Positions 1 to 10,918 of a stretch of DNA of 64,000 nt are shown in pieces (position 1 is the stretch's first letter; every line of letters starts with the position of its first letter). Below the pieces are notes generated by a model, which saw only the letters and a list, made by a program, of their open reading frames with translations, was not told where the DNA came from and did not search any database. Location of the stretch: NCBI GenBank assembly GCA_006176705.1, contig QRFJ01006390.1, positions 310,001 through 374,000 on the forward strand, read 5' to 3'. A program made the position numbers and the translations under genes. Source of the stretch: Cocos nucifera (lineage: Eukaryota > Streptophyta > Magnoliopsida > Arecales > Arecaceae).

Positions 1-400
1 TTAGGAATAGAAGGAGAACCCCGTCCTAACGCGAGCAAAATTGAAGGCCTCGTTCAACTTAGACGACATGGGGGGAGATGGATGACGGTCTGAATGTGCC
101 CCCACAGCCCGTTAGGAATAGGAGGAGAATTTCATCCTAACGTGAGCAAAGCCGAAGGCCTCATTCACCCTAGACGAGATAGGGGGAGAGGCACGGACGA
201 CGGTCCGAATGTGGCCCCATAGCCCATTAGAAATAGAAGGAGAACCTCATCCTAATGCGAGCAAAGCTGAAGGCCTCGTTCACCCTAGATGAGATGGGGG
301 GAGAGGCACGGACGATGGTCCGAAGGTGCCCCCACAGTCCACTAGAAATAGGAGGAGAACCTCATCCTAACGCGAGCAAAGTTCAAGTCCGAGCTCCGAA
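1..400 (+). repeat. Minisatellite, ~115-bp unit, about 3.4 copies
   Basis: Copies begin at about 1, 112, 227 and 342, giving unit lengths of 111, 115 and 115 bp. Each starts TTAGGAATAGAAGGAGAA or close to it and contains the block CCTAACGCGAGCAAA. The related element at 16202-22139 carries only one partial unit, near 19408-19460, so the block has been amplified in this copy. Confidence 0.8.
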
Positions 401-424
401 GTCCACAGAAAATAGGATTTCCAT

Positions 425-975
425 CAACTTCGGTAGGTGATAAGATCTCCCCCAAGCGTCCGCATCAACCTCGATCGCAAGAAACAAGATCTCCCTCGAG
501 GGTTCGGCAACCTTGACCCGAGCGATCGGGACAACCTCGACAAGATATGAGATCTCTTCCAAGCGACCGAGGTTGTACCTCGGCTAGAGATGAGAACTCT
601 TCCGAGCGACCGAGACAACCTCAGCTAGAGATAAGGTCCACGACAACCTCGATCAAAGCGTCCGACATAACCTCGACTAGAGATAAGATCCACGACAACC
701 TCGGCCAGAGCGCCCGATACAATCTCGGCTAGGGATAAGGTCCGCGACAACCTCGACCAGAGCTCCCAAGATAACCTTGACCAGAGATGAGATCTCTCAC
801 GGCGATCGAGACAATCTCGGTCAGAAATAAGATCGGAGATAACCTCAATTGTAAATTAGATCTCTTCTGAGCACCCGTATCAACCATGGTAGGAGATGAG
901 ATCTTCCCCGGACTTTAATTTTAGCACCAACTTCGTCTGGAGATGAGATCTCCCCCCGAGCTTTGATCTAAACCA
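425..975 (+). repeat. Tandem array of ~40-bp AGATCT-containing units
   Basis: Degenerate units of about 40 bp each contain GATAAGATCTC followed by a CGAGC/CCGAG segment and AACCTCG. They lie directly upstream of the polypurine tract. A much longer array of the same unit lies in the same place in the element at 16202-22139. Confidence 0.75.
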
Positions 976-1040
976 GCATGGAGCTCGAAAGAAAACTTTG
1001 GCAGTCGCCTTTTCTGCACTCCCTTCCTTCAAGTTTTAAA

Positions 1041-1060
1041 CTCGGGAGTGGGAGGACTAT
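1041..1060 (+). promoter_or_regulatory. Polypurine tract of the element
   Basis: The purine-rich stretch GGGAGTGGGAGGA abuts the 3' LTR, where the plus-strand primer of an LTR retrotransposon is expected. The relative has AAAGTGGGAGGAAA in the same place (about 21107-21120). Confidence 0.65.
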
Positions 1061-2136
1061 TGTTGGGGATAAATCCCGCTCTTGTCGAAGTCCAGTTCGA
1101 TGCTCTACCTAATGCAACTAGTAGCCGCGGAAGAGTTTCAACGGATGAGTCTTAGCGAACTCCTACAGTCGGTCGAACTACTTAGCCGACCGAGCTCCTT
1201 CGAACTCCCAGCGGTCAAACTCCTCAAGCGGCCGTCCCTTCAGCCGGCCGAGCTCCTTCGGACCCCCAGCAGTTGAACTTCAGTCGGACTCTCGCAAGGG
1301 CCGAACTCTCTCCTCATCCTTTCAGTCAGTCGCCTGCGAGAGTCGAGCTCCCTTCAAGCTTCCTCTTCGATCGGATTTCTTCAGAAGCTAGACTTCTCCC
1401 AGACATCCTCTTTAGCCGGCCGAACTACTTAGCCATCGAGCTCCTTCGAACCCATTCAGCTGCCGAACTGCTTAGCGGCTAGGCTCCTTGGATTCACAGG
1501 AGTCGAACTCCTTCCAGGCCCCCCTTTGGTCAAACTCCTCTTGGAGTCCGAACTTCTCTGAAATTGGTATACGCCCGAGTCCACCAGTCAACGCCTGCTT
1601 CCTCGAGCTACGGCTGTCGGACCTCGACAGTATGACCGCCATTACCAGTCTGGCGATGCCACTCTCTCTGTAACTTGTCCCATATGGTTTACAATCGGAC
1701 GACATGGCCACCACCACTGGCGACACCACTTGCTCCGTAACCAGCCCCATGCGGCCCATGACCTATCAGTATGGTTGTCACTATCCGCCTGACGACGCCT
1801 TCCTCTCCGTACCGAACTCCATGTGACCCCAACGGCTCTTTACCAGACGGTATGGCCACCACCATCAATTAAGCTCCGCCTATAAAGGACCCTCAGATAT
1901 GCTATCTCTAATCTCTAATCTCTGATCTCTAAGCTTTTCTCTTCTTCTCTAAGCTCTGTGGAACTCATTCTCGAGCACTCCATTCTTGGTGGCCAGAGCT
2001 GATTTGATCATCGGAGGATCCTGTCGGAGCCACCCCCCACCGGCTCCAGATGGAACTTTATTTTGCAGGTCCCGACGGCGATCTCCTCAGCCTCCACTCC
2101 AGTAGATTCCGACGACGACCAGTTTCTACGTCAACA
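1061..2136 (+). repeat. 3' LTR, Tat-like family (1.08 kb)
   Basis: It begins TGTTGGGGATAAATCCC and ends ACGTCAACA, giving TG...CA termini. The left half is built of short degenerate repeats with GTCGAACTCC / GCCGAGCTCC. A TATA-like box TATAAAGG lies at 1881-1888, where a LTR promoter is expected. No target duplication can be checked because the 5' end is missing. Confidence 0.8.
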
Positions 2137-3322
2137 TCCATTTTCTCTAAATCTAAAAAGCATGAAGGATAGTATGAAAAAATAGATAAAATTTAGTAAT
2201 TTATCTAGAAAAAAAGTAATGCAAAAGAATATGAATAACAAATTTTGAAGCTACTTTTTTATATATAAAATAATATAAATAAATTATTTTTATCTAAATA
2301 TTATTTAAAAAATATTTATTTAAAAAAATATAAATTTTTAGATAAATATTTTATCTATGAAAAATCCGATCCTCAAAAAAAAAAAGTTAGGGTCCTTAAG
2401 TAGCCGGAGCTGCCTCCTTCTCCGACTTCGTCTCGAGCAGGGGCCGAGAGCTTCATTTGTTTGCGAAACGGGACAAGCTTGTTCACTTGGAACCAGGCCT
2501 GCATTATATCTTGCCTCCATCATATCTTGCCGCCAACAGCACAAAAGCTGGGGCATGCAGGCCATAGCCAGGTTGACCGATCCATTGACCGGGTTGGGCC
2601 CTACAGATAACATGGAGGGTATGTATCGCGGCAAAATGCGACCTTATAAGAACCACCAGGGGATTGCACCCGTTTGCTTGTTTGTCTAATTTGATTATGA
2701 ACTTGTCTTTGCCTTTGCATTTAGACTGACTTTGCTATCTTGGGACTTTGAGTTAGCATCATTCAGGTTTTATCAGCTGTGTAGTGTAGGCTTCATGAGT
2801 GTTTTATTCATGACAAAAATGCTCAGAGTCATACCATCAAAAAATCAAATACAAAAATTTTGGTTGCTACATAAAAAGTGCCTTCATAGAGAACAACTTG
2901 AGTTCGCACAATTTTACACTACATATAAAAATTAATTATAATTAATTTTTTTAAAAATATCTTTATATTCTAAATTCGTAAATCAATCTAGTATAAAAGA
3001 TTAGTTGAAAGATATTATTTAAATTTTTTGACTTTATATAACCTAAAATGTATTAATATATAATTGATATATAAGATCTATTTACACTCTCCCTCTATTT
3101 AAATCATGGCATCTTCTAGTTATATACATAGGCTATATACCAAATTTTTGAACAATCTAGATTTTATCTAAAAATACTAGTAATATTATTTTAGTTTCTT
3201 GATCTAAATAAATATCTAAGATCCATTTAGTGCATAGCTAATATGGACATAAACGTATATCTGCATCGATTCATATAATTATCTAACATGATTTAGGTTT
3301 AGGCATGCTCAACTTTTGGCTG
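2137..3322. other. No confident gene; AT-rich with a GC-rich island
   Basis: AT-rich sequence surrounds a clearly GC-richer stretch at about 2390-2700 that is open in overlapping frames on both strands. Neither translation resembles a family I know, and no convincing splice sites flank it. It could be the remnant of a gene end or an older transposon. About 3050-3250 shares the word TATCTAAGATC and its surroundings with an intronic repeat at 52620-53040, so it is probably dispersed repeat. Confidence 0.4.
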
Positions 3323-3363
<41 letters not shown>

Positions 3364-3508
3364 GTTCCTTGGACGTGCAGTCCCGCATCATCTACCTCAA
3401 AAAAAATGCCAACCCTCCATCACCATATATATATATATATATATATATATGGTGATGGAGGGTTGGCATTTTTTTTGAGGTAGATGATGCGGGACTGCAC
3501 GTCCAAGG

Positions 3509-3560
<52 letters not shown>
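3323..3560. repeat. Perfect 62-bp-arm palindrome extended by TA and CT/GA microsatellites
   Basis: The arms at 3363-3424 and 3451-3512 are exact reverse complements (62 of 62). They are separated only by an AT dinucleotide run. Outside the arms, (TA)n and then (CT)n on the left mirror (TA)n and (GA)n on the right, so the self-complementary region spans about 3323-3560. As RNA it would form one long hairpin. A third, slightly diverged copy of the right arm lies at 3603-3650. Confidence 0.9.
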
Positions 3561-3589
<29 letters not shown>

Positions 3590-3602
3590 TGAGTGAGTGA
3601 CG

Positions 3603-3650
3603 GAGGGTTGGCGTTTTTTTTTGAGGTAGATGATGCGGGACTGCACGTTC
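3603..3650 (+). repeat. Third copy of the palindrome arm
   Basis: This segment repeats the right arm's GAGGGTTGGC, poly-T and GGTAGATGATGCGGGACTGC with a few substitutions. It is separated from the palindrome by GA and TA microsatellite. Its orientation matches the right arm. Confidence 0.8.
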
Positions 3651-3654
3651 ATTG

Positions 3655-4534
3655 AATCCTTTTTTTAATCTTTTCTAAAAAGACCAAGAAGTAGAGTGGC
3701 CATTGAATTCAAAAGCGGTTTTTGTCTGATCTAAATGATGGATCATGGCCAGCTATTAAGCAAGTATTTATATGCACAATCCCCCTTCCAAACCAGCGGC
3801 GGAAGACGTACAGGTGCCCGTTGATAAAATGCAGAACCCCTCTCGTCATCTGGAGCATCAAGCAAAATAGAAAATGATTCTGTGAGCAAAGGGATTGTCC
3901 TTATGTGAGTTCTCTGAGATACCACCACACAAGTGGAGAACCGGAATTTTTTTTAGAAAAAAAAGAAAAAAAAAAAAGGGTGTTTTGAGAAGTTCCAGGA
4001 TAGCCCTATTTTATGTGTTAATCCTTGTATGCTGTCTGCCACTCTCGTTATAGAAAGGCTATTTGCTTAGGCAATACAGTTCAACCATGTCTTGTAGTAA
4101 TGCCTTCCAAATAAACAAAATGCCATTTCCAGTTGCTGAGTGTTGTTTTCTTAAATAATTAATGTAGATGATCGAGGGTAAGGTTGATAGCATCATGGGG
4201 ACCCATGCTGAATTCTTTTACGTAGTCCCATCCATACGTGAGCTTTGTGTAAGGAACTAACGAAACGTGTCATAGACGAAGTGGTCCTGCATGCTTTTAT
4301 GGTATTAAAAAACCACAAAGTTGAGCAAGCAACTATCGCATGGCACCGCTAATACTAGGTTCATTTTGAGAGCTGACTTTATCCATATACAACTTAGCAA
4401 TCATTATTAGATAGATGAAAATTTTTTTGCGCACTGTGGACAGCTCCGCATATACCACGCATGGAGTCGGAAGAAAATTTTTTTTTCACGGCGCTCCGAC
4501 TCTGTGCACGAACAAAATATTTCTCTTAGTTGGA
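3655..4534. other. No supported gene
   Basis: Mixed-composition sequence with poly-A runs near 3950-3975 and no coding signal I can defend. A 61-codon minus-strand open frame at 3743-3928 has fairly coding-like composition but matches no family I recognise and lacks convincing splice sites. It could be a decayed exon. Confidence 0.3.
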
Positions 4535-4812
4535 TTTCAATGTAGGCCCTACCAGTGGATGGGCTTTTTATGGTGAATATCTTAAGGATATTGCACTATA
4601 TTTCAAATTATTCATATCTATCAAGATGCGAATAGAACTGTAAATTTAGTGGCTACGTATATCGCCTAGGATTCTGATGATGCTCTATAGATTGATTCCC
4701 TATCTATTCCTTCTCTATTTTATGATATTTTATTTCTTAATTTTGTAGAATATATTCATGAACAATATGATCTTTCTGTTCTATCACCAAACAGGGAGGG
4801 AAAAAAAAAAAA
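4535..4812 (+). pseudogene. LINE (non-LTR retrotransposon) 3' remnant: RNase H-like tail and poly(A)
   Basis: Around 4610-4700 the plus strand translates to a stretch with HIYQDANRTVNLVATYIA. This resembles the C-terminal part of the RNase H domain of plant LINE polyproteins (HxYRxANxxADxxA). In-frame stops follow at once, so it is dead. About 110 bp downstream is a run of twelve A residues (about 4800-4812), as expected for a LINE 3' end. No reverse transcriptase lies upstream. The call rests on one motif plus the A-tail. Confidence 0.45.
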
Positions 4813-5852
4813 GAGGAAAAAACCTATCAGACATCTTATGTTAACCATGATTGGAAGCCCACATTTAAGCAATGCTTTGTCTAAATATTGGAGTGTGATG
4901 ATCTAAGCAGCACCTCAATGGTCATATCCCTCGGGATTCCAGTCTCGAGTGGAACCCTTGATCCAGGGTTAAGAGGTAGGTTATTTAGGAACCTAGGTGA
5001 AATATAGAGGAAATAAGGTAATTAAACCAAGGAAGGATAGGATAAAAAAGGCCAAATATGAGGCACCAAAATAAACCAATGCTTGTAAGCGATCCGAACT
5101 TGGGAAGGAGTAAGGTTATCCTTAAAATAATATTATCTATATTCCTAAATATATATCTTTCTATTATATTAGAAAAATCTAGGGGTGCTTCCTTGCTCCT
5201 TGAGATCTACCTTATGGCTCCATATATAGACGACAAAAGATATCATCCATAGTAATTTTGGATGACTCAAGTAAAACTCAAAAGTTTGTCTTACTTTACA
5301 GTTTTCATAAAAAAAGATAATTTTTGAACAGAAATAAATTACCCTCTTATTTCTTAAACCAAGGTTCCCTCAAACATTACCTTTTTATTTCTTCCAAAAT
5401 CAATCAAATAATTAGACCATAAAAGCATCAACATTTGTCATGTGCAATTATTTATCCTTCTAAATTTTTATTCTATTCCTTTCCCCATCCTCATAGCAAT
5501 AATAGTTATCAATTCAATCATTAAAACAACATCTTCTATGTTCCAAAAATATACCATTACAATAAGAGTACTCCATAGGATGTATCTCCACCTCTAAAGT
5601 TCTACACTATCTTGAGCTTTATGTGTAATAGGCTCCACTCTGTCATACTTGCCAAACCGCCTTTCCTCCAACGACTACATGCGCTGCCTCCATTTGCAAG
5701 TGCAATTCCACCAAATCTCCTGTGTTATACATTTTTATGCATCGCATATGCCAAATACTAGTAGTTTAAATTGTTGTTTTGCTACAATTCTCCAATTCTT
5801 TGCCCTCGATTACTAATTTCATTACTTTTCTTGATAAATAGATCTACGACTG
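4813..5852. other. No supported gene
   Basis: AT-rich, non-coding in appearance. Short open frames have no family resemblance. No terminal repeats were found. Confidence 0.4.
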
Positions 5853-5860
5853 TAATTATA

Positions 5861-6273
5861 AATCGGGGTGCAATCGAGCCGAGTAACTGAAAGCTCGAGC
5901 TCGACTCGACTCAAAATACTCGATCTCGAAACTCGGTCGAGTCTTAACATTCCAAGCTCGAATTCGATTCGATAAAAAATAGGTAAAGCTCGAGATCGAC
6001 TCGACTCGAATATGAACCGAGCCATACTCGAGTTCGAGTTCGAGCTCGAAATCAAGCCTTATCTTATTAATAATATATATTAATATATATTATAAATAAA
6101 ATTAATATTATTAAAAATATATATATACTTGAGTAGGCTCACGAGCTTTTGAGCTGAGTATCCTGCTACTCGAGCTCGACTCGAAAAGCTACTCGAGCTC
6201 GATTCGAATTTGATAATAGCCGAGTCGAGTCGAGTTCGAGTAACTCACGAGCAGCTCAACTCGTTTGCAGCCC
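5861..6273. mobile_element. hAT-type MITE, CTCGAGCTCGA-rich (413 bp)
   Basis: The ends are imperfect inverted repeats: TCGGGGTGCAATCGAGCC on the left and the complement of GGGCTGCAAACGAGTTGAGC on the right. The 8-bp direct repeat TAATTATA (5853-5860) / TAATTATG (6274-6281), with one mismatch, is the size hAT transposases create. The interior is packed with CTCGAGCTCGACTCGA palindromes and has no coding capacity. Confidence 0.75.
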
Positions 6274-6281
6274 TAATTATG

Positions 6282-7942
6282 AAGACTTGTCCCAATTATA
6301 AGAATCGGCTTTATAAATCATCATCCATATTCTTATATTATTATGATTTTTTTTTGTGACATATTTGACATTATTTTTCTAAAAATTTTCTATCATTGTT
6401 TTTCATTTTGTAATAAAAATGCCTTCAAGGCTAGTTGGGAGAAAAAATAGAATTTGAATGGTAGAGTCATACATGAATGTTGAGTTGTTGACTAGACACA
6501 AACATCCAAAAAATAAAAGTATTTGTTTGGTGAAGTAAGAATTTGCTTTTGTTGTTTTAATTTTTATTTAGTTATAATTATTTTAGGGAAAAAGAAAGGA
6601 GGATGAGTCCATCAACTTAGTTTAGAGATGGAGAAAAGATGATGAAACAAGAGTGAGCCGAGGGGAAAAAAGTGGCTATATATTTTCTACATTGATGTAT
6701 ATAACAAAGTATAGAAGGGCCATGACAAAGAAAAATGCTTGGACCAAGGCTTGTTGGTACATGGTATTGGCATGCTTGAGTTTTTATTTTCAAGGCTTGT
6801 TGTAGATATGCGGTTAATGCGAATAATGGAAGGTAATGTTTAGGGCAAAAAGTGGATTGAATACAAATTGGATACTTATATACCCATATTTGCATCCATA
6901 TTTTTCAATAAATATGGATATGGAGATACAAATAATAAATGGATATTAAAATTAATACCCATATTTGTTAAAAAGGATATAAATATGAATTGGATACATA
7001 AGTATTTCCATATTTGGTATAATCAGATTTGTATATAAATATAATTTTAATCCATACTTTTTATCTGGATATAGATATAAATCGAATATTATTTTTGATA
7101 TTAGTCAAATTTTGAGCAAAATTAAATGATGAAAACCAACAATAATGACATGATCATAAAGGAAAGATTCAATTAAAAAAAATAAATTTAACAAGCATTA
7201 ATTGAAGCAAGAAGTCATAAACAAAATCAAGAAATTTAATTAAAAGCAAGAATTCAATAATAAAAAACTAATAATAATGATATAATCGTAAAGAATATAT
7301 CCAATGAAAAATTATAATTTCAGCAAATATTCACTAGAAGCAAGAAACAAAATTTTATTGAAAGCAAGAATTCAAAAATAAAAACTATAATAACACATTC
7401 ATAAAGGATAGATCTAATTAAAAGAATTGTTGATTTCAGTAAACATTTATTGCATACAAGAGAGATAATCATAATCTAAATTTCCATTGAAAGTAAGAAG
7501 TAAATCATTAAACTCTAACATAGTAAAAAAAAAAGATAATATATACCTTATATTGAGAATCCAAATAATCACCAACACTCTTCCTAATCAATATGAATAT
7601 ATGCTTGTTTATACTCATAATAGAAGCATCTAAATATAAATATAAAAAATAAGAAAGTTAATTAAGATGCATGAATATTCCTAAATAATGATTATTTAAA
7701 AAATAATAAATATATACTTATTTTTTTTACTAGAGCTCTTATAATTTGACTTTATTGTAACAACATAACTATTATAAGGAGAACCATAATATTATTTTAG
7801 ATTTATGAAATCCAACATTAAAATAGCAAGAATTTAAATGATAAATGATTTCAAATAAGTAGCATAATCCCTACAAGATAAATGATATAAGAACTAGAAC
7901 TTAAATATATAAATAGTATCAAAAACACAACCATCTACTATA
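6282..7942. other. AT-rich spacer; possible decayed MITE at about 6840-7110
   Basis: No gene is visible. Around 6840-7110 repeated GGATAT / ATATCC-type words, and a left end beginning TTAGGGCAAAAAG, recall the MITE at 29335-29599, but no matching right end or target duplication was found. The stretch 7110-7520 holds loose repeats of AAGCAAGAA and AATTCAATAA phrases. Confidence 0.35.
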
Positions 7943-7950
7943 GTTAATAT

Positions 7951-8766
7951 CAGAGAATTCCGCATCGATCGGGTAGGTACATCCCATACCGAGCCGGACC
8001 AGTAGAAAATTAGAACAATTCAGTTAGAAAAAATGGTATACTAAAGGAGGGAGAGGAAAAAATAGGAAGAGAGAGCGGAGGAGAGGGGGAGAGAGGAGAT
8101 GCTAGTGGAGGTTGGCGGTGGCCCGCTGCAGTAGTCGAAAAGCTGCGGAAGCCTCCACAGCTCGACTATTACTTAAATAGGACTTTTAAACAAGCGAAAA
8201 AGAGAGAAAGAGAGAGGAAAGTGATGTACTGGAGGGAGGCATAGCTGGCGGAGGGGCCATTTGAGTTTGCTAGTGGCCGCCATGGCCACCGGACGATAGA
8301 AACTGTGCGAGTGGAGCTACGGCTCTGGAATAGTAGCGACCACCTCTATTCCTTCATCAAATTTTTTTAAAAATGCTAATAAATAGTGAAGTCAAAAAAT
8401 TCATTGCCGCCTTTATTTTCTGATTTTTTTTAAAAAAATCAAAAATAGTGAAGCTGGCAAACTAATTGTCGATGAATGTTGCCAGCTTCACCAATTTTTG
8501 GCTTTTTTAAAAAGAAAACCCATGAAATAGGGATGATACCCTTATTTCACGTCCACAGCATTGCATGCGTAGAGTGCACCATTTGGTGGCCTCTTCAACG
8601 GCTTCCCCTCCGTCATTTTCTTCCCTCCTTTATTTCTCTTTCTTTCTCTCTTTTCCTCCTTATGGTTTTCTTCATTTGCTTATGTTGGTTTGCATCGATT
8701 CGGTCTGGTACAAACCCACACCACCGATGGCTAACATGGGTTTCGATATCGAGTTTGTGAATCTTA
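7951..8766. mobile_element. hAT-type MITE, GGTACC/hairpin family (816 bp)
   Basis: It is flanked by a perfect 8-bp direct repeat GTTAATAT (7943-7950 and 8767-8774). The right end read inward, TAAGATTCACAAACTCG, matches the CAAGATTCTCAATTTCGG end of the MITE at 35758-36360. Internally it has the same GA-rich tract, the same stem GAAGCTGGCAA...TTGCCAGCTTC (8450-8460 / 8479-8489) and the same TGAAATAGGG...CCCTTATTTCA fold as that relative. There is no transposase. It is probably mobilised by a hAT transposase such as the one at 37580-42311. Confidence 0.8.
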
Positions 8767-8774
8767 GTTAATAT

Positions 8775-9436
8775 AATTCAAAGATAAACTTTAAATATAT
8801 CTCATAAACACAAATATCTTTAGAAAAAGTTTTATAAACTATAAAGTAGAATAGTTCCATTTAATAAAATAATATCATACGACAATCCTCAATGCTCCGA
8901 TCATCTTATAATAAAAATGATGATATTGTAGGAAACTAGCAGGCATTTTAAGTATGATTTTTAAAATTTTTTTAGCAAAAATATAAGATTAAATAATTTA
9001 ACCTAATTATCATGCTTAAGATCAAATCTAAAACACCTAACCTAGGATCTACAACATGATATATTGCATGTATAAAATCTAAAAAATAAAATACATACAT
9101 CGATTACATCAATGCCTCAAACTATATCTAACTTTTAGATCGATCTTCCAAGGTTTAGAACCTTATAAGCGATCTGATCTGAATATATCTTCTTCTTTGA
9201 ACCTTTCAGACTCTCCAAAGTCGAAGATGAATTAGAGGAGGATATGGAAAAGTGGAAGAAGAAAAGAAAAAATAATTATTGCCGATTTTTTTTCTCTCAT
9301 CCAAAAATCCTAATGCCCAGGGTTTGATCTCTCATCCAAGAGAAGCAATATCTTCTCTTGATATCTTGCACTAATTGATGGTAGCCCATCCCACAACCTC
9401 ATGCCCTCTTATGATGTTCGCCCCTTATCCTTCTAT
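8775..9436. other. Unclassified repeat-like sequence interrupted by the copia element
   Basis: No gene. The words CCTTCTA at its right edge (9429-9435) recur at the far side of the copia element (23764-23770), so this stretch and 23764 onward were contiguous before insertion. It looks like part of a larger old repeat, but no boundary could be fixed. Confidence 0.4.
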
Positions 9437-10904
9437 TGCCCAAAGGTAGCAACCCAAGAGGGCGGGGGCGGGGGGGGGGGGGATAGATTCTTTTAAAATC
9501 TTGGCCAAATTAAGCTCTAATGCAAATATATGCTTCTAATTAAAACAACTTGAGTTTTTATGGTGAATATACAAAGTGTAGCAGCGGAATTAAAAGCAAC
9601 GAGATAAAGTAAATATGTAAATTAAATAAAGAAAGCAAGAAAAGCAAAACCATAATGCAAACACATAAGGTTTATAGTGATTCGGAGCAACTCGCTTCTA
9701 CATCCACTCTCCAAGCTATCTCCTTAGAAATTTTACTATAATTCCTAGATTACAGTGCGTTTATTTTGATCCAGGATTACAAACTAATCCAGTTGATTTT
9801 GTCAGGCTCATCAACTATAATTCTACACCGATAGTTTTTTGGATTTACTATCAATCTAGTTAGTTTTAAACAAGAAGCACCAGCCATAACCTTTATACCA
9901 TCCAATTACTGGCTTGGACTAGCCTACATCATAAGTTTCTTTCCTCTAAAGAAACTTGCAAAGAAATAAAAATACAAGATAAAAAATTCAGCATAAGAAT
10001 AAAAGAGAAAAAGAAATTCATGTTAAAGCTTAAGAAGATGCTGAAAGATGGCCCTTGAAGCTTTGTATTCTCTCCTTTGAAAGCTAAGAGGAAGCTTGAA
10101 TGGATGAGGATGATCATACTTGGAAGCCCTCTGAATTTGATGCACAAGATCCTTTCTTTTTTCTCTTTTTCTTTAGATATTCAATGAACCTTATAATTTA
10201 AATGATTTCTAAATCCACTTCTTTCTTTTTTCTTTTGATTCTCCATCTTTAAATATTCTTCACAATGGTTGGAGAGAGAGTTTGAACCATTGGGAGGCTT
10301 AAATTAGTCGTTTGGAATGAAAAGAGCTCGTTAAAAAAGTGTAAAAAACTAACCATTGTAGCATGTTCCGATATTAAGGTTGATATTTTTTCAGCAAGGA
10401 TCGACACTTTTTAATTTGGGGTCGATATCTTGTGCTTAGGTGTCAGTACTTAGACTGCACTAAAAAATTTAGCATCGATCCTTTTGTTAGACCATATAAA
10501 ATAACATGCCAAAATGTGCCAAGCTGCCTATTTCAAAAGAAGATGACTAGGGGTCGTCCTAGGGTTGACCATTTTGCAAAAACTTGATTTTCTTTCAAAT
10601 TTGATATCCAAAAAATATAAAATTATGTCCAAAAGATTAGAATTTTTCTCTAATTGCTCTTGAGGCTTTCAAAACATATTTTTTTTTAACTTGATGAAAT
10701 TATAATTTTGTCCTTCTTTAAAGATTTTTACCAATTCAACTTTTTTGAAACTTTTGACTTGGTGATTTTTGTATAAATTTTTTCTTAGATTAATTTTTTT
10801 TAATTTGAACATCTAAAAAGATCTACATCTACTTTTGAAATATATGATTAAATACTTAAACACTCAAAATCTGACGATCATCAAAATCAATCATGGGGTC
10901 AACA
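9437..10904 (-). repeat. 3' LTR of the copia element (left copy)
   Basis: Direct repeat of 22256-23763, readable over its whole length with substitutions and small indels. It contains a 13-G run (9470-9482) absent from the other copy. On the minus strand it starts TGTTGACCCCATGATTG. Confidence 0.9.
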
Positions 10905-10918
10905 ATCTTCTCCTTTTT
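10905..10918 (-). promoter_or_regulatory. Polypurine tract of the copia element
   Basis: The minus strand reads AAAAAGGAGAAGAT directly before the LTR start. This is the expected plus-strand priming site of the element. Confidence 0.65.

Larger units (their letters stand above)
1..2136 (+). mobile_element. 3' part of a Tat-like, probably gag-only LTR retrotransposon
   Basis: Only the 3' end of the element is in the window: a 115-bp minisatellite, a roughly 40-bp tandem array, a polypurine tract and a 3' LTR. The same parts in the same order occur in the complete element at 16202-22139, so the two are one family. The LTR starts TGTTGGGGATAAA in both. No coding sequence is visible in 1-1060. 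The complete relative also has no pol, so this copy was probably non-autonomous as well; that is inference, since its 5' part is outside the window. Confidence 0.8.

Noticed and set aside
3392..3652. 86-codon minus-strand open frame
   Set aside because: It is built from TA and GA microsatellite (repeated Ile-Tyr and Ser-Leu) and the palindrome arms.
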